From Alitabrizicola rongguiensis (GTDB taxonomy: Bacteria > Pseudomonadota > Alphaproteobacteria > Rhodobacterales > Rhodobacteraceae), in NCBI RefSeq assembly GCF_021491355.1, contig NZ_JAKENF010000003.1:496001-560000 (forward strand): DNA of 64,000 nt. Direction: 5' to 3'. The notes under the pieces are model-generated. The model was not told the origin of the DNA and searched no databases. It saw nothing but the letters and a program-made list of their open reading frames with translations. This document shows positions 25,993 to 34,887 of the stretch, one piece after another. The position numbers were made by a program, and so were the translations under genes. The first letter of the stretch is position 1, and each line of letters opens with the position of its first letter.

Positions 25993-27083
25993 AAGAACGG
26001 CTGCGACGGGACCTGACGGAGCTGATGCTCATCCCCGGCCTCTCTGGGCACGAGGAGCGCGTCGCGGCCCGCATTCGCGAAGGGCTGGCCGAGGCAGGGA
26101 TCGGTTCGCGTGTGGACCGGCTGGGCAACGTGATCGCGACACTGCCGGGCGATCCCGCGGCGCCCTCGGTGATGATCTTTACCCATATGGATCAATTGGG
26201 TTTTTTCGTCCGCAAGGTCGAATCGGATGGACTTATCCGCGTCGAGCGGATGGGCGGCGTTTCCGAACGCGCGATGGCGGCGCAGCCGGTCCTTCTCTGT
26301 GTCGGGCCTGGGCGCGACGTGCCGGGCATCATCATGAACAAGGCCCACCACGCGACGACGCCCGAGGAGAAATACAAGGTTCTGACCGCCCCCGAGATCC
26401 GCATCGACACCGGCCATGGCAGCAAGGCGGCGGTGGAAGCGGCAGGCATCACCATCGGAACCCCGGTCGTCTATCGCCCTCAGGTCCTGCCTCTGGCGGG
26501 CGACCGCATTGCCGGGACTTCGGTCGATGACCGGGCAGGCTGCGCGGTGTTGCTCGAAGTGGCGCGCGTGCTGGCAGGGCGCAAGGGCGGACCGACAGTG
26601 CATCTGGTTTTTTCGGTGCAGGAAGAATTCAACCTGCGCGGCGCTGTGGTGGCGGCGCAGGTGTTGAAGCCCGACATCGCCCTGCAGATCGACCTGATGC
26701 TCGCGACCGACACGCCCGACATGGCCGACCGGGGCGAGATGGTAATGGGCGGCGGGCCTGGGATCAGCCTTTACTCCTTCCACGGACGCGGCACGCTTAA
26801 CGGGGTCGTTCCGCATCCGGGACTGGTGCGACTGTTCGAGGCTGCGGCTGCGGGCGAGGGTCTGCCGCTTCAGCGCTCGGCGCAGGTGGGGGTCCTGACG
26901 GATCTGTCCTATGTCCAGCTCGTTGGCGAGGGTGTCGCAAGCCTCGATCTGGGCTTCCCGATGCGGCATTCCCATTCGGCGGTGGAATGCTGCGACCTTG
27001 GCGATCTTGTCGGACTGACGCAACTGATCCTGGCCGGCGTTGCGCGCATTGACCCGGATTTTCGTCTGGAGAGAGATGGTTAG
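25989..27083 (+). CDS. M42 family metallopeptidase-like protein (FrvX/SgcX type)
   Basis: A 364-residue M42 protein with all five di-metal ligands visible: His66 (FTHMDQLGF), Asp180 (TSVDDRAGC), Glu212/Glu213 (VQEEFNLRGA), Asp241 (LATDTPDM) and His329 (MRHSHSAVE). It should therefore be catalytically competent. M42 enzymes are tetrahedral aminopeptidases, yet FrvX and SgcX are encoded in sugar operons, as here next to BtpA/SgcQ. The real substrate in such operons is unknown; deacylation or deamination of a sugar derivative is possible. GTG start overlapping the previous stop. Confidence 0.88.
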   Translation: MKERLRRDLTELMLIPGLSGHEERVAARIREGLAEAGIGSRVDRLGNVIATLPGDPAAPSVMIFTHMDQLGFFVRKVESDGLIRVERMGGVSERAMAAQPVLLCVGPGRDVPGIIMNKAHHATTPEEKYKVLTAPEIRIDTGHGSKAAVEAAGITIGTPVVYRPQVLPLAGDRIAGTSVDDRAGCAVLLEVARVLAGRKGGPTVHLVFSVQEEFNLRGAVVAAQVLKPDIALQIDLMLATDTPDMADRGEMVMGGGPGISLYSFHGRGTLNGVVPHPGLVRLFEAAAAGEGLPLQRSAQVGVLTDLSYVQLVGEGVASLDLGFPMRHSHSAVECCDLGDLVGLTQLILAGVARIDPDFRLERDG

Positions 27084-27086
27084 GCG

Positions 27087-28595
27087 ATGACATTCACGCT
27101 CGGTGTCGACATTGGAACCTTCGAATCGAAGGGTGTGATCGTCGATGACGCCGGTCGAATCATCGCCGCCGCCAGCCGGCCGCACGAGATGCTCGTTCCT
27201 CGTCCAGGCTGGGCCGAGCATCGGGCGGAGGAAGATTGGTGGGGAGATTTCGTTCATATTGTTAGGGAGTTGCTGAATAATTCTCAGGTTAAGCCCGAAG
27301 AGATCGCAGCAATCGCAACTTCGGCGATCGGTCCCTGCATGCTGCCCGTCGATCACCAGGGCAGACCCCTGACGAACGGAGTCCTTTACGGCGTCGATAC
27401 CCGCGCAAGCGTCGAAATCGCGGACATCACCGAACGCCTTGGCGCTGATGCGATCCTGGCGCGCGGCGGCAATGCGCTGACCTCGCAATCGGTGGGGCCA
27501 AAGATCCTGTGGTTGCGAAAGAACAGACCGGATGTCTGGAAAAAGACATCAAAAATAATGACTTCAACTACATATCTAACCTATCGTCTGACCGGCGAGA
27601 TGGTGATCGATCACTATACGGCCGCGAATTACTCGCCACTCTATGACATCGCGCAGCAGGACTGGCGCGATGATCTCGGCTGGATCTGTCCGCGCCGGAT
27701 GCTGCCACGCCTTCTTTGGTCGACGGAGATTGCGGGCCTGGTCACGGCAGAGGCCGCTGCGGAAACCGGACTGGCCGAGGGTATCCCCGTAACCTGCGGC
27801 ACGATCGATGCGGCGGCCGAGGCGGTGAGCGTCGGGGTCCGCCAACCGGGCGATCTGATGCTGATGTATGGATCGACGGTCTTCGTCATCCTGATTGCCG
27901 ATCATCGCTTGACCGATCCTCGCCTTTGGCATGCGCCGTGGCTGTTTCCGGGTCAGTTCTCGGCCATGGCGGGGCTCGCGACCAGCGGTACGCTGACGCA
28001 TTGGTTCCGGGACGAGTTGGCGCGCGACCTTGATCAGCAGACCGCCTTCGCTGTGCTCGCAGGTGAGGCCGCCACGTCGCCTCCGGGTGCAAAGGGATTG
28101 ATCGTGCTTCCACATTTCTCGGGAGAGCGGACGCCGATCCACGATCCCCTGGCCAAGGGCGCAATCTTCGGACTGAATCTGACCCATGGTCGCGGCGACC
28201 TCTATCGCGCGACGCTCGAAGGCATCGCCTGTGCGACACGGGCCATCACCGATACCTATGCCGAGGCCGGTCAGCCCGTCTTGCGGGTGCGGGCGGTCGG
28301 GGGCGGAACGAAGAACGCCATCTGGCTCAAGGCGACCTCAGACCTGACAGGCCTCGACCAGACCCTGTGCGAGGTGACGAGCGGCGCGGCCTATGGCGAT
28401 GCGTTCCTTGCGCGGCTGGCGATCGGCGGGGCGCCTGCTGCGGATATTGACGTCTGGAATCCCGCGGCGCGGATCGTCGATGCGGCGCACGAACCGGCCT
28501 ATGATCGCCTTTATCCGCTTTACCGGCGCCTCTATGCCCAGACGAAAGACATTGCCGCTGCGCTGGAGGACGAGGGCCGATGCGCTTCGAGCTGA
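27087..28595 (+). CDS. FGGY family carbohydrate kinase
   Basis: A 502-residue FGGY kinase: LGVDIGTFESKGVIVDDAG for the first phosphate loop, LYGVDTRASVEIADI, GTIDAAAEAVSVGV, GSTVFVILIA, GERTPIHDPLAKGAIFGL and VRAVGGGTKNAIWLKATSDLTG. The family includes xylulose, fuculose, rhamnulose and erythritol-type kinases; the specific sugar is not clear. GTR of typical members is replaced by GTFES at the N-terminus. Two AT-rich patches with rare codons (27250-27300 and 27538-27590) stand out. Third gene of the operon; its end overlaps the creatininase-like gene by 16 bp. Confidence 0.88.
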   Translation: MTFTLGVDIGTFESKGVIVDDAGRIIAAASRPHEMLVPRPGWAEHRAEEDWWGDFVHIVRELLNNSQVKPEEIAAIATSAIGPCMLPVDHQGRPLTNGVLYGVDTRASVEIADITERLGADAILARGGNALTSQSVGPKILWLRKNRPDVWKKTSKIMTSTTYLTYRLTGEMVIDHYTAANYSPLYDIAQQDWRDDLGWICPRRMLPRLLWSTEIAGLVTAEAAAETGLAEGIPVTCGTIDAAAEAVSVGVRQPGDLMLMYGSTVFVILIADHRLTDPRLWHAPWLFPGQFSAMAGLATSGTLTHWFRDELARDLDQQTAFAVLAGEAATSPPGAKGLIVLPHFSGERTPIHDPLAKGAIFGLNLTHGRGDLYRATLEGIACATRAITDTYAEAGQPVLRVRAVGGGTKNAIWLKATSDLTGLDQTLCEVTSGAAYGDAFLARLAIGGAPAADIDVWNPAARIVDAAHEPAYDRLYPLYRRLYAQTKDIAAALEDEGRCASS

Positions 28596-29323
28596 TGCGG
28601 CCACACCAGATCCGCGAGGCGATTGCAGGCAACTGGCCGGTCGTCCTGCCGCTTGGGGTGATGGAGTATCACGGTGAGCATCTGCCGGTCGGAATGGACA
28701 TGCTGGCAGTGAGCCGCGCGCTGGAACGGCTTGAAACGGAAGCGGATCTCGTGATCCTGCCGTCCTTCGCCTACGGCGCTGCAAGCCATGCTGTGGCTGG
28801 GCCGGACGGCACGGGAACGCTGCATCTCGATGCCGAGGCGTTGGTGCCAATGGCGCGGGCGCTGTTCTCTGCTTTGCTTGCCACGGGTTTTCGCAACATC
28901 CATGCGGTGATCCACCACCAGTCCGAGGATTTCGGGCAGGGCATGCCGACGGATCTCGCTTTTCGCCTTGCCGCACGGCAGGCGATCTTTTCCCGCGTCG
29001 AGGCAGAGCGGGGGCCCGGTTGGTGGGGCAAGGACGAGATGCGCGACTACTACGCGAGCGGTGCGCCCGATCCCTTCCAGTGGATCCGGGTGCATCCGCT
29101 CCTGCCACTCGACAGCCGCGACCGGTTTCCCTTCGACCATGCGGGCGAAGGCGAAACCTCGCTGATGCTGGCGCTGGCGCCCGAAACCGTCGCACCCTGG
29201 CGGATGGCGGAGAACACCAGCTGGTACACCGAGACGGCCCCGGAAGGGTCGGCGGAACGGGGGGAAGATGGGGTGACGGTCATCCTGCAACATCTGCGAA
29301 GATGCTTCAGGATCGACGCATAA
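28580..29323 (+). CDS. Creatininase family amidohydrolase-like protein
   Basis: A 247-residue creatininase-fold protein. The metal motif MEYHGEHLPVGMD gives Glu29, His31 and Asp40, with the same E-x-H and nine-residue spacing as creatininase; HHQSED near 115 and EGETSLML near 190 provide further ligands. The family also contains enzymes acting on cyclic sugar or inositol derivatives, which fits a sugar operon better than creatinine. Fourth gene of the operon, overlapping the kinase gene, and convergent with fucU 7 bp away. Confidence 0.82.
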   Translation: MRFELMRPHQIREAIAGNWPVVLPLGVMEYHGEHLPVGMDMLAVSRALERLETEADLVILPSFAYGAASHAVAGPDGTGTLHLDAEALVPMARALFSALLATGFRNIHAVIHHQSEDFGQGMPTDLAFRLAARQAIFSRVEAERGPGWWGKDEMRDYYASGAPDPFQWIRVHPLLPLDSRDRFPFDHAGEGETSLMLALAPETVAPWRMAENTSWYTETAPEGSAERGEDGVTVILQHLRRCFRIDA

Positions 29324-29330
29324 CCCTTTG

Positions 29331-29771
29331 TCAGACCACGCCCTTGCGCAGGATGAAACAGCCGTAGGGGCCGGGGTCGGAGGTGCGGATGATGCAGAAG
29401 GCCCGCTTGGCGGCCGCATAGAAGTCGAACCGCTCGAGCGCCGCCATAGCCACCGGCTTGCCCTCGGCCTTGTCGAGGACAGACTGCATCCTGCCAAAGA
29501 CCGGCATCTGGGCATCCGGGTTACCGACCACCTGCATCCGCCAGACCGGCTCGGGGACGAAGCTGTCCAGCGGGAACAGCGTCAGGATCGCCTCGGCCGC
29601 CTGCGGGATGTCGCAGCCCGCCATGTCGAGGAGGCGGCCGTAGGTGGTTTCGCTCGCGATAGTGACCGCCGGGTGATTGATGTCGCAGATCACCAGATCA
29701 TCGCCATGCCCCATCTGCATCAGCGCATGCAGCAGGTCGGCGGTCAGGCGGCGATCGATGGTCTTCAGCAC
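29331..29771 (-). CDS. fucU: RbsD/FucU family sugar mutarotase (copy 1)
   Basis: A 146-residue FucU/RbsD-fold protein: LLHALMQMGHGDDLVICDINHP with the catalytic His, PLDSFV, and C-terminal FYAAAKRAFCIIRTSDPGPYGCFILRKGV. The tyrosine-glycine-cysteine end (YGCFILRKG) is the L-fucose mutarotase form. It interconverts sugar anomers for the dehydrogenase or kinase. GTG start at 29771 with GGAG upstream. Last gene after the two ABC permeases, in the transporter operon. A second copy is at 35542. Confidence 0.88.
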   Translation of the reverse strand: MLKTIDRRLTADLLHALMQMGHGDDLVICDINHPAVTIASETTYGRLLDMAGCDIPQAAEAILTLFPLDSFVPEPVWRMQVVGNPDAQMPVFGRMQSVLDKAEGKPVAMAALERFDFYAAAKRAFCIIRTSDPGPYGCFILRKGVV

Positions 29772-29787
29772 GGAATGTCTCCGATTT

Positions 29788-29824
29788 TTCCTCGAAAAAT
29801 CATGCAGATCCCTGAATTTCGTAG
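29788..29824. repeat. GATTTTTC/GAAAAATC palindrome plus GAATTTCGTAGAAA, copy 2
   Basis: GATTTTTC-CTC-GAAAAATC is a perfect hairpin, followed by GAATTTCGTAGAAA, which also occurs after icd. It lies between the second permease gene and fucU, inside the transporter operon. Confidence 0.55.
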
Positions 29825-29837
29825 AAACCGCGACCAG

Positions 29838-30755
29838 TCATTTCACCGCGCCTGCCGCCATGCCCTTGATGATGTAACGCTCGAGCAGCACGCCGATGAT
29901 GATGAGCGGGATGATCGCGGCAAAGCTCAGCGCTGCCATCGACCACCAGCTGATCCCCTGGCTGCCGGTCTGGCTTGCCACCATCACCGGCAAGGTATTG
30001 GCATGGGTCGAGGTCAGGAGCGCGGCGAAGAAATACTCGTTCCAGGTCAGCACCAGGCTCAGGATGAAGGCGGCGACCATACCGGGTAGGGCGATCGGCA
30101 GCACGATGGTCAGGAAGGCGCCCCAGATCGACAGGCCATCGACAAGCGCGGCCTCTTCCAGCTCATGCGGAATGCCGGCGAACTGGTCGCGCATGATCCA
30201 GATGACGATCGGCAGGACCGACAGTGTGTAGAGAAGGATCAGCCCGATCCGCGTGTCGAGCAGTGCCAGCTCCTTGTAGAGCACAAGGAAGGGCAGGGCG
30301 AGCACAACCGGCGGCAGGATCAGCTGGCTGAGGAAGAAGAAGCTGATGTCGGGGTTCCGCATCCACAGGAACTTGTACGAGAATCGCGACAGACCGTAGG
30401 CGGCCAGGCTGCCCAGGATCACCGCCGCGGCCGAGGAGGTCAGCGAAATGACCGTCGAGTTCATGAAGCGCACCATGAACTCCTGCCGGACGGTCGACTC
30501 GCTGCCGATGGTGTCAGGCGATAGGCCAAGCGACTTCCAGCCCAGCCATTTCGGGGTGAAGTCGACCCAGGGGATCAGTGTGCCCTTCATCACGTCCGGT
30601 GCCGCCTTGAAGCTCGTGGTGATGGTCCAGTAGATCGGGAACAGGCAGATCGCCGCCCAGAGGAGGAGCATGCCGTAGATCGCCACACGCGAGGCATACC
30701 AGCCCAGTCGGGCAGGGCGGTCATTGGGGTGGTCGTGAAAGATCTGGTCGGTCAT
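29838..30755 (-). CDS. Carbohydrate ABC transporter permease (MalG type)
   Basis: A 305-residue inner-membrane permease with six predicted helices and the EAA loop EEAALVDGLSIWGAFLTIVLPIALPG, which contacts the ATPase. The N-terminus is MTDQIFHDHPNDRP and the C-terminus ERYIIKGMAAGAVK is the usual MalG/UgpE end. It starts 1 bp after the stop of the other permease. It belongs with the binding protein (31929), the second permease and the ATPase at 33829. Confidence 0.92.
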   Translation of the reverse strand: MTDQIFHDHPNDRPARLGWYASRVAIYGMLLLWAAICLFPIYWTITTSFKAAPDVMKGTLIPWVDFTPKWLGWKSLGLSPDTIGSESTVRQEFMVRFMNSTVISLTSSAAAVILGSLAAYGLSRFSYKFLWMRNPDISFFFLSQLILPPVVLALPFLVLYKELALLDTRIGLILLYTLSVLPIVIWIMRDQFAGIPHELEEAALVDGLSIWGAFLTIVLPIALPGMVAAFILSLVLTWNEYFFAALLTSTHANTLPVMVASQTGSQGISWWSMAALSFAAIIPLIIIGVLLERYIIKGMAAGAVK

Positions 30756-30756
30756 G

Positions 30757-31863
30757 TCAGTACTTCGGCCTCATCCAGCGGTCGGCGAGCTTCATCAGGA
30801 TGGTCATGAAGATGATGATGAGCACGAGGTAGACCATAGCCAGAAGCGTGCCATAGCCTACGTTCGAGCGGTCGCGGTATTCGCGATAGATGAAGCTCGT
30901 CACGCTGTCCGTTGCTCCGCCGGGGCCGCCCGAGGTCAGGTTGATGATGATGTCGGCCAGCTTCAGCTTGAAGATGATGCGGATCAGGATCGCGGTGATC
31001 GACACCGGCAGCATCAACGGGAAGGTCACCTCCCAGAATCCACGCCAGGCGCTGGCGCCGTCCACACGCGCCGCTTCCTGCACGTCCTTCGGGATCGCCT
31101 GCAGACCCGCGAGGATCATGATCATCATGAAGGGGATATAGGTCCAGGCATCCAGCACCATGATCGTGGCGCGGGCGAGTTCGGGCGAAGAGAAGAATGA
31201 GGGGTCTTCCCAGCCGAGGAAGCGGGCGAGATTGGCGATGGGTCCGAAGCGCACCTCGAGCATGGATTTGCCGACCATCCAACTGACCGCGACCGGCGAC
31301 AGCATTAGTGGCAGCAGGAAAGCCACGCGGAAGAACTTGCGCGCCCGGATCTGGGCGTTCAGCAGGAGCGCAAGCCCGAAGGCGATCGCATATTCGACAA
31401 TGATGGCCAAAAGATACCAGACCATGTTGCCAAGCGCGTTCCAGTAGAACGGGTCGCTCCACATCTGGCGCACGTTGTCGAGGCCGTTGAACTGCCGCCC
31501 GTCCGGTGAGGATAGGTTCCAGTTCGAAAAGGCAATCATCATCCCGAAGATGAGCGGAAACACCACAAGGGAAATGACGAACAACGCCGCCGGGAGGACG
31601 AAGAGCACGCGCTTGCCCTGTTCGCCCCGGATGAGCACCTGCGACCAGCAGAGGCAGATCGAGAAGAGGACATAGGCGTAAAGCGTCGGCCGCCAGTTCG
31701 ACAAGCCGATCGGCAAGGCTCCCGTCCGGTCGAGGGTCTGGACAAGCGCCGTCGCGGCTAGCAGGGCGAGCGACGCCCAGACGATCGCTTTTCCAAACGC
31801 CTGGCGGCCAGGGGAAATGTCGTCATTGGTGACGACATGCAGCAGGTCGCCGGTATCAGACAA
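30757..31863 (-). CDS. Sugar ABC transporter permease (MalF type)
   Basis: A 368-residue permease with eight predicted helices, an extended N-terminus with two extra helices, and the EAA loop QEAARVDGASAWRGFWEVTFPLMLPVS. The start chosen is the TTG at 31863, because GGAGGT lies 8 bp upstream of it; a longer reading would put the start on top of that ribosome site. It is 65 bp after the binding-protein gene. Partner of the MalG-type permease. Confidence 0.9.
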   Translation of the reverse strand: MSDTGDLLHVVTNDDISPGRQAFGKAIVWASLALLAATALVQTLDRTGALPIGLSNWRPTLYAYVLFSICLCWSQVLIRGEQGKRVLFVLPAALFVISLVVFPLIFGMMIAFSNWNLSSPDGRQFNGLDNVRQMWSDPFYWNALGNMVWYLLAIIVEYAIAFGLALLLNAQIRARKFFRVAFLLPLMLSPVAVSWMVGKSMLEVRFGPIANLARFLGWEDPSFFSSPELARATIMVLDAWTYIPFMMIMILAGLQAIPKDVQEAARVDGASAWRGFWEVTFPLMLPVSITAILIRIIFKLKLADIIINLTSGGPGGATDSVTSFIYREYRDRSNVGYGTLLAMVYLVLIIIFMTILMKLADRWMRPKY

Positions 31864-31928
31864 GGCAGGGACCTCCAAAAGACAGAAATGGGCCGGCGAT
31901 CGGGTCGCCGGCCCAGACGTGGATCAGT

Positions 31929-33584
31929 TCACATGCCGAGCGAGGCCTTGTAGAGCTTGATCTGGTTCTCGCGGCCGATCTGGTCGGTGATCTTCTCCCA
32001 GGCGGCGGCTATGGCATCGGCGGTTTCCTGGGCCGACTTGTATTGACCGGCATATCCCTTGGCCAGTTCGTCCTCGGCGACCGAGTAGTACTGGAAGATG
32101 CCGGGGATGCGCGGCTCGATCGCGGCGTTCGGGTGGTTGTAGCTGTCGAGGTTCGAGCCGAGATAGTCCTCGATATAGGCCCGGTCGTAGCCTGCCGCTT
32201 CCCATTCGTCGTAGTTGAACTGCGAGTTGCGGTAGGGCTGGAAGCCCGAGGGATAGGCCGCCATCCAGAGCGAGATGTCCTTGCCGCCGAGATGCGCCGC
32301 GGCAGACCATGCCGCCTTGCGCTTCTTCTCGTCGCCCGAGACGTTCTTGGTCACGTAGATGCCCCAGCCAAGATAGGCCATGTTGGGCGCGAAGTTCGGG
32401 CTTTCCGGGGTTTCCCAGGCCTGGGTCTGCCAGTTGTAGACCTTTTCCGAGCCGGGGTTGATCGAGAAGCCGGTCACTTCGCCGACAACCGAGGTGTCCG
32501 AGGTCTTGGCCATCGAGCCCACGTCGCCCCACCAGCAGAGCGCCGATCCGGTTCCGGCGAGGAATTGCTGGAACGCAGTGGTGCCGGGGTCGGCGTTGAT
32601 CTGGTCAGACGGACCAAAGGGTATCGCGTCCATCACGTCCTGGATCGCCTGCACCCAACCCGCGTTGTTGACGAGCGGCTTCATCGTTTCCGGCTCGAAC
32701 AGGAAGGCCGGGCTCGAGGGGTGCTTCACATAGGCGGTGGCGCGATCTTCCAGGAAGTAGAAGCCGAAGCCGCCCCAGCCCTTGAGCGGGTCGAGATAGC
32801 CATAGGCGTCGAGTCCGGTCAGCGGGTCCTTTTGGCCCTTCACTTTCTTGGTGAAGTCGTTGACCTGCTGCCAGGTTGTCGGCGGCGCAGTCAGGCCGGT
32901 GGCTGCGGTGATGGCCGCATCGGTGAAGTAGTCGTTGCGATAGCTGAACGTATGGCAGTCGCCGTCGATAGTGATGCGGTAGACCTTGCCGTCCCAGGTC
33001 CCGACCGGCGGCTTGAGGTAGTTCACGTAGTCGTCCATGTCGATCTGAGCCTTGACCCAGTCCGGCATCTCGTCGAGCAGGCCTTGGCCAGCCGTATCGC
33101 CTTCGAAGGGGGCGCCCATCTCGACGATGTCGAAGTCCACCGTTCCGGTGGCGATCGACTGCTGGAGACGCGGGTTGTAGTCGGCCTGGGCGAGGTCGAT
33201 CCAGTTGATCTTGGCGCCGGTATAGGCCTCCCAAGGCTTCAGGAAGCCACGGAACAGGAAGTTGTGCAGGTTCTGGTTGTTGAGCCCCATGAAGGTCAGC
33301 TCGACCCCGGCGAATTCACCTTCGGCGACATTGGCCTTGGTCGGGCCAAGGCACATCTCGCCGACCTTCTGCCAGTCGGCATCGGTGGGCGATCCGGCGC
33401 CGACGCCCGGTATCTTCAGGATTTCGGCCCGCAGGTTGTCCTGGGCCAGGGCAGGGCGCGCCCCGGCGCCAAGGCCAAGCCCTCCAAGCGCAGCAAGGCC
33501 GCCAATACCGGCCGCCCCCTTCAGAAGCCCCCGGCGGGTCATCGCGGACCTCGCCACGAGGGCGTTGTAAATCTCGACTTTCAT
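31929..33584 (-). CDS. ABC transporter sugar-binding protein with Tat signal
   Basis: A 551-residue periplasmic binding protein, about 100 residues longer than typical sugar-binding proteins. A twin-arginine signal (MTRRGLLKGAAGIGGLAALG) ends near ARPALA at about residue 47. The mature part has the type I sugar-binding pattern (ELTFMGLNNQNLHNFLFRGFLKPWEAYTG split over lobe 1, then aromatic residues W and Y along the cleft). Tat export suggests folding in the cytoplasm. ATG at 33584 with GGGAGGT 8 bp upstream. First gene of the transporter operon, divergent from the ATPase gene, with regulator site 3 between. Confidence 0.9.
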   Translation of the reverse strand: MKVEIYNALVARSAMTRRGLLKGAAGIGGLAALGGLGLGAGARPALAQDNLRAEILKIPGVGAGSPTDADWQKVGEMCLGPTKANVAEGEFAGVELTFMGLNNQNLHNFLFRGFLKPWEAYTGAKINWIDLAQADYNPRLQQSIATGTVDFDIVEMGAPFEGDTAGQGLLDEMPDWVKAQIDMDDYVNYLKPPVGTWDGKVYRITIDGDCHTFSYRNDYFTDAAITAATGLTAPPTTWQQVNDFTKKVKGQKDPLTGLDAYGYLDPLKGWGGFGFYFLEDRATAYVKHPSSPAFLFEPETMKPLVNNAGWVQAIQDVMDAIPFGPSDQINADPGTTAFQQFLAGTGSALCWWGDVGSMAKTSDTSVVGEVTGFSINPGSEKVYNWQTQAWETPESPNFAPNMAYLGWGIYVTKNVSGDEKKRKAAWSAAAHLGGKDISLWMAAYPSGFQPYRNSQFNYDEWEAAGYDRAYIEDYLGSNLDSYNHPNAAIEPRIPGIFQYYSVAEDELAKGYAGQYKSAQETADAIAAAWEKITDQIGRENQIKLYKASLGM

Positions 33585-33749
33585 TGGTTGTGACCTCCCT
33601 ATTGTCACGCGCAGGAATTTTGCCGGACAGGCACGCAGGCCCCTGGAACCGGGGGTAATTTTCCTCTGCGTTCTTGACCCTTTGCCGAGTCCGGCCTCCT
33701 CCGGACACGGCGAAACCTTCTCAGGCGGGCAAGCTCAAGTCAAGCATCT

Positions 33750-33764
33750 AACATTTTAGCATGT
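33750..33764. promoter_or_regulatory. GntR-type operator, site 3
   Basis: AACATTTTAGCATGT shares the RACATKYTAGYATG core with the sites at 22460 and 25103. It lies between the sugar-binding-protein gene (start 33584) and the ATPase gene (start 33829). Confidence 0.65.
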
Positions 33765-33828
33765 CAATTAGGTGGACAGGCCGGATGCCCTGCGCTAGGC
33801 AAGTCGTGGGAACAACAAAGGGGGGACC

Positions 33829-34887
33829 ATGGCCGGAGTCACGATCCGCGACCTGCGCAAGGCCTATGGCGGGCTGGAAGTGCTGCATGGCGTCAATATC
33901 GACATCGCCGACGGGCAATTCGTCGTGCTGGTCGGTCCTTCGGGTTGTGGCAAGTCCACGCTGCTGCGGATGCTGGCCGGTCTGGAAAGCATCACCGCGG
34001 GCACGATCCAGATCGGAGACCGGGTGGTGAACAACCTTGCGCCATCCGAGCGCGACATCGCCATGGTGTTCCAGAACTATGCGCTTTACCCCCACAAGAC
34101 AGTTGCCGCGAACATGGGCTTTCCCCTGAAGATGCGCGGCATGGCGAAAAACGAGATCAATTCTCGGGTCGAGAGGGCTGCCGACATCCTTGGCCTAAAG
34201 CCCTATCTCGACCGCTATCCCCGCGCCCTGTCGGGCGGCCAGCGGCAGCGCGTGGCGATGGGGCGGGCGATCGTGCGCGATCCGCAGGTCTTTCTGTTCG
34301 ACGAGCCGCTGTCTAACCTGGACGCCAAACTGCGGGTCCAGATGCGCACGGAAATCCGCGAGCTTCATCAGCGGCTTAAGACAACGACGGTCTATGTCAC
34401 CCACGATCAGATCGAGGCGATGACCATGGCCGATCGCATCGTCGTGATGCGCGACGGCCATATCGCCCAACAGGGTGCACCGCTGGAGCTGTACGACCGA
34501 CCGGCCAATACCTTCGTCGCAGCCTTCATCGGCTCGCCCTCCATGAACCTTCTGCCGGGGGTGGTCGGGGCCGGCGGCGGCTCTGTCGAGGTCGATGGCA
34601 CCGCGATTGCCGTGCCGCCGCGCCAGGGTATGGACCCGGGCCGCAAGGTGATCGTCGGCATCCGCCCCGAGCATCTGTCGATCGCCTCGTCGGGCATCAC
34701 GGCGACGGTCGTGGTAATCGAGCCTACGGGATCCGAAACCCATGTCGTCCTCCGCCTGGGCTCGCGCGAGCTGACAGCAGTCTTCCGCGAGCGTCATGCC
34801 TTCCGCCCGGGCGATACGGTCACGCTTGCGCCCGATCCCACCGTAATCCACCTCTTCGACGAGGCGACCGGAGACAGGATTGGATGA
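33829..34887 (+). CDS. Sugar ABC transporter ATPase (UgpC/MsmK/MalK type)
   Basis: A 352-residue importer ATPase: Walker A GPSGCGKST at about 37-45, signature LSGGQRQRVAMGRAI, Walker B FLFDEPLSNLDAKLR, the switch THDQIEAM, and a C-terminal OB/TOBE domain from about 240 with VGIRPEHLSI. It powers uptake through the two permeases coded on the other strand. ATG at 33829 with GGGGGGACC upstream. First gene of a plus-strand operon; it overlaps the next gene by 4 bp. Confidence 0.94.
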   Translation: MAGVTIRDLRKAYGGLEVLHGVNIDIADGQFVVLVGPSGCGKSTLLRMLAGLESITAGTIQIGDRVVNNLAPSERDIAMVFQNYALYPHKTVAANMGFPLKMRGMAKNEINSRVERAADILGLKPYLDRYPRALSGGQRQRVAMGRAIVRDPQVFLFDEPLSNLDAKLRVQMRTEIRELHQRLKTTTVYVTHDQIEAMTMADRIVVMRDGHIAQQGAPLELYDRPANTFVAAFIGSPSMNLLPGVVGAGGGSVEVDGTAIAVPPRQGMDPGRKVIVGIRPEHLSIASSGITATVVVIEPTGSETHVVLRLGSRELTAVFRERHAFRPGDTVTLAPDPTVIHLFDEATGDRIG

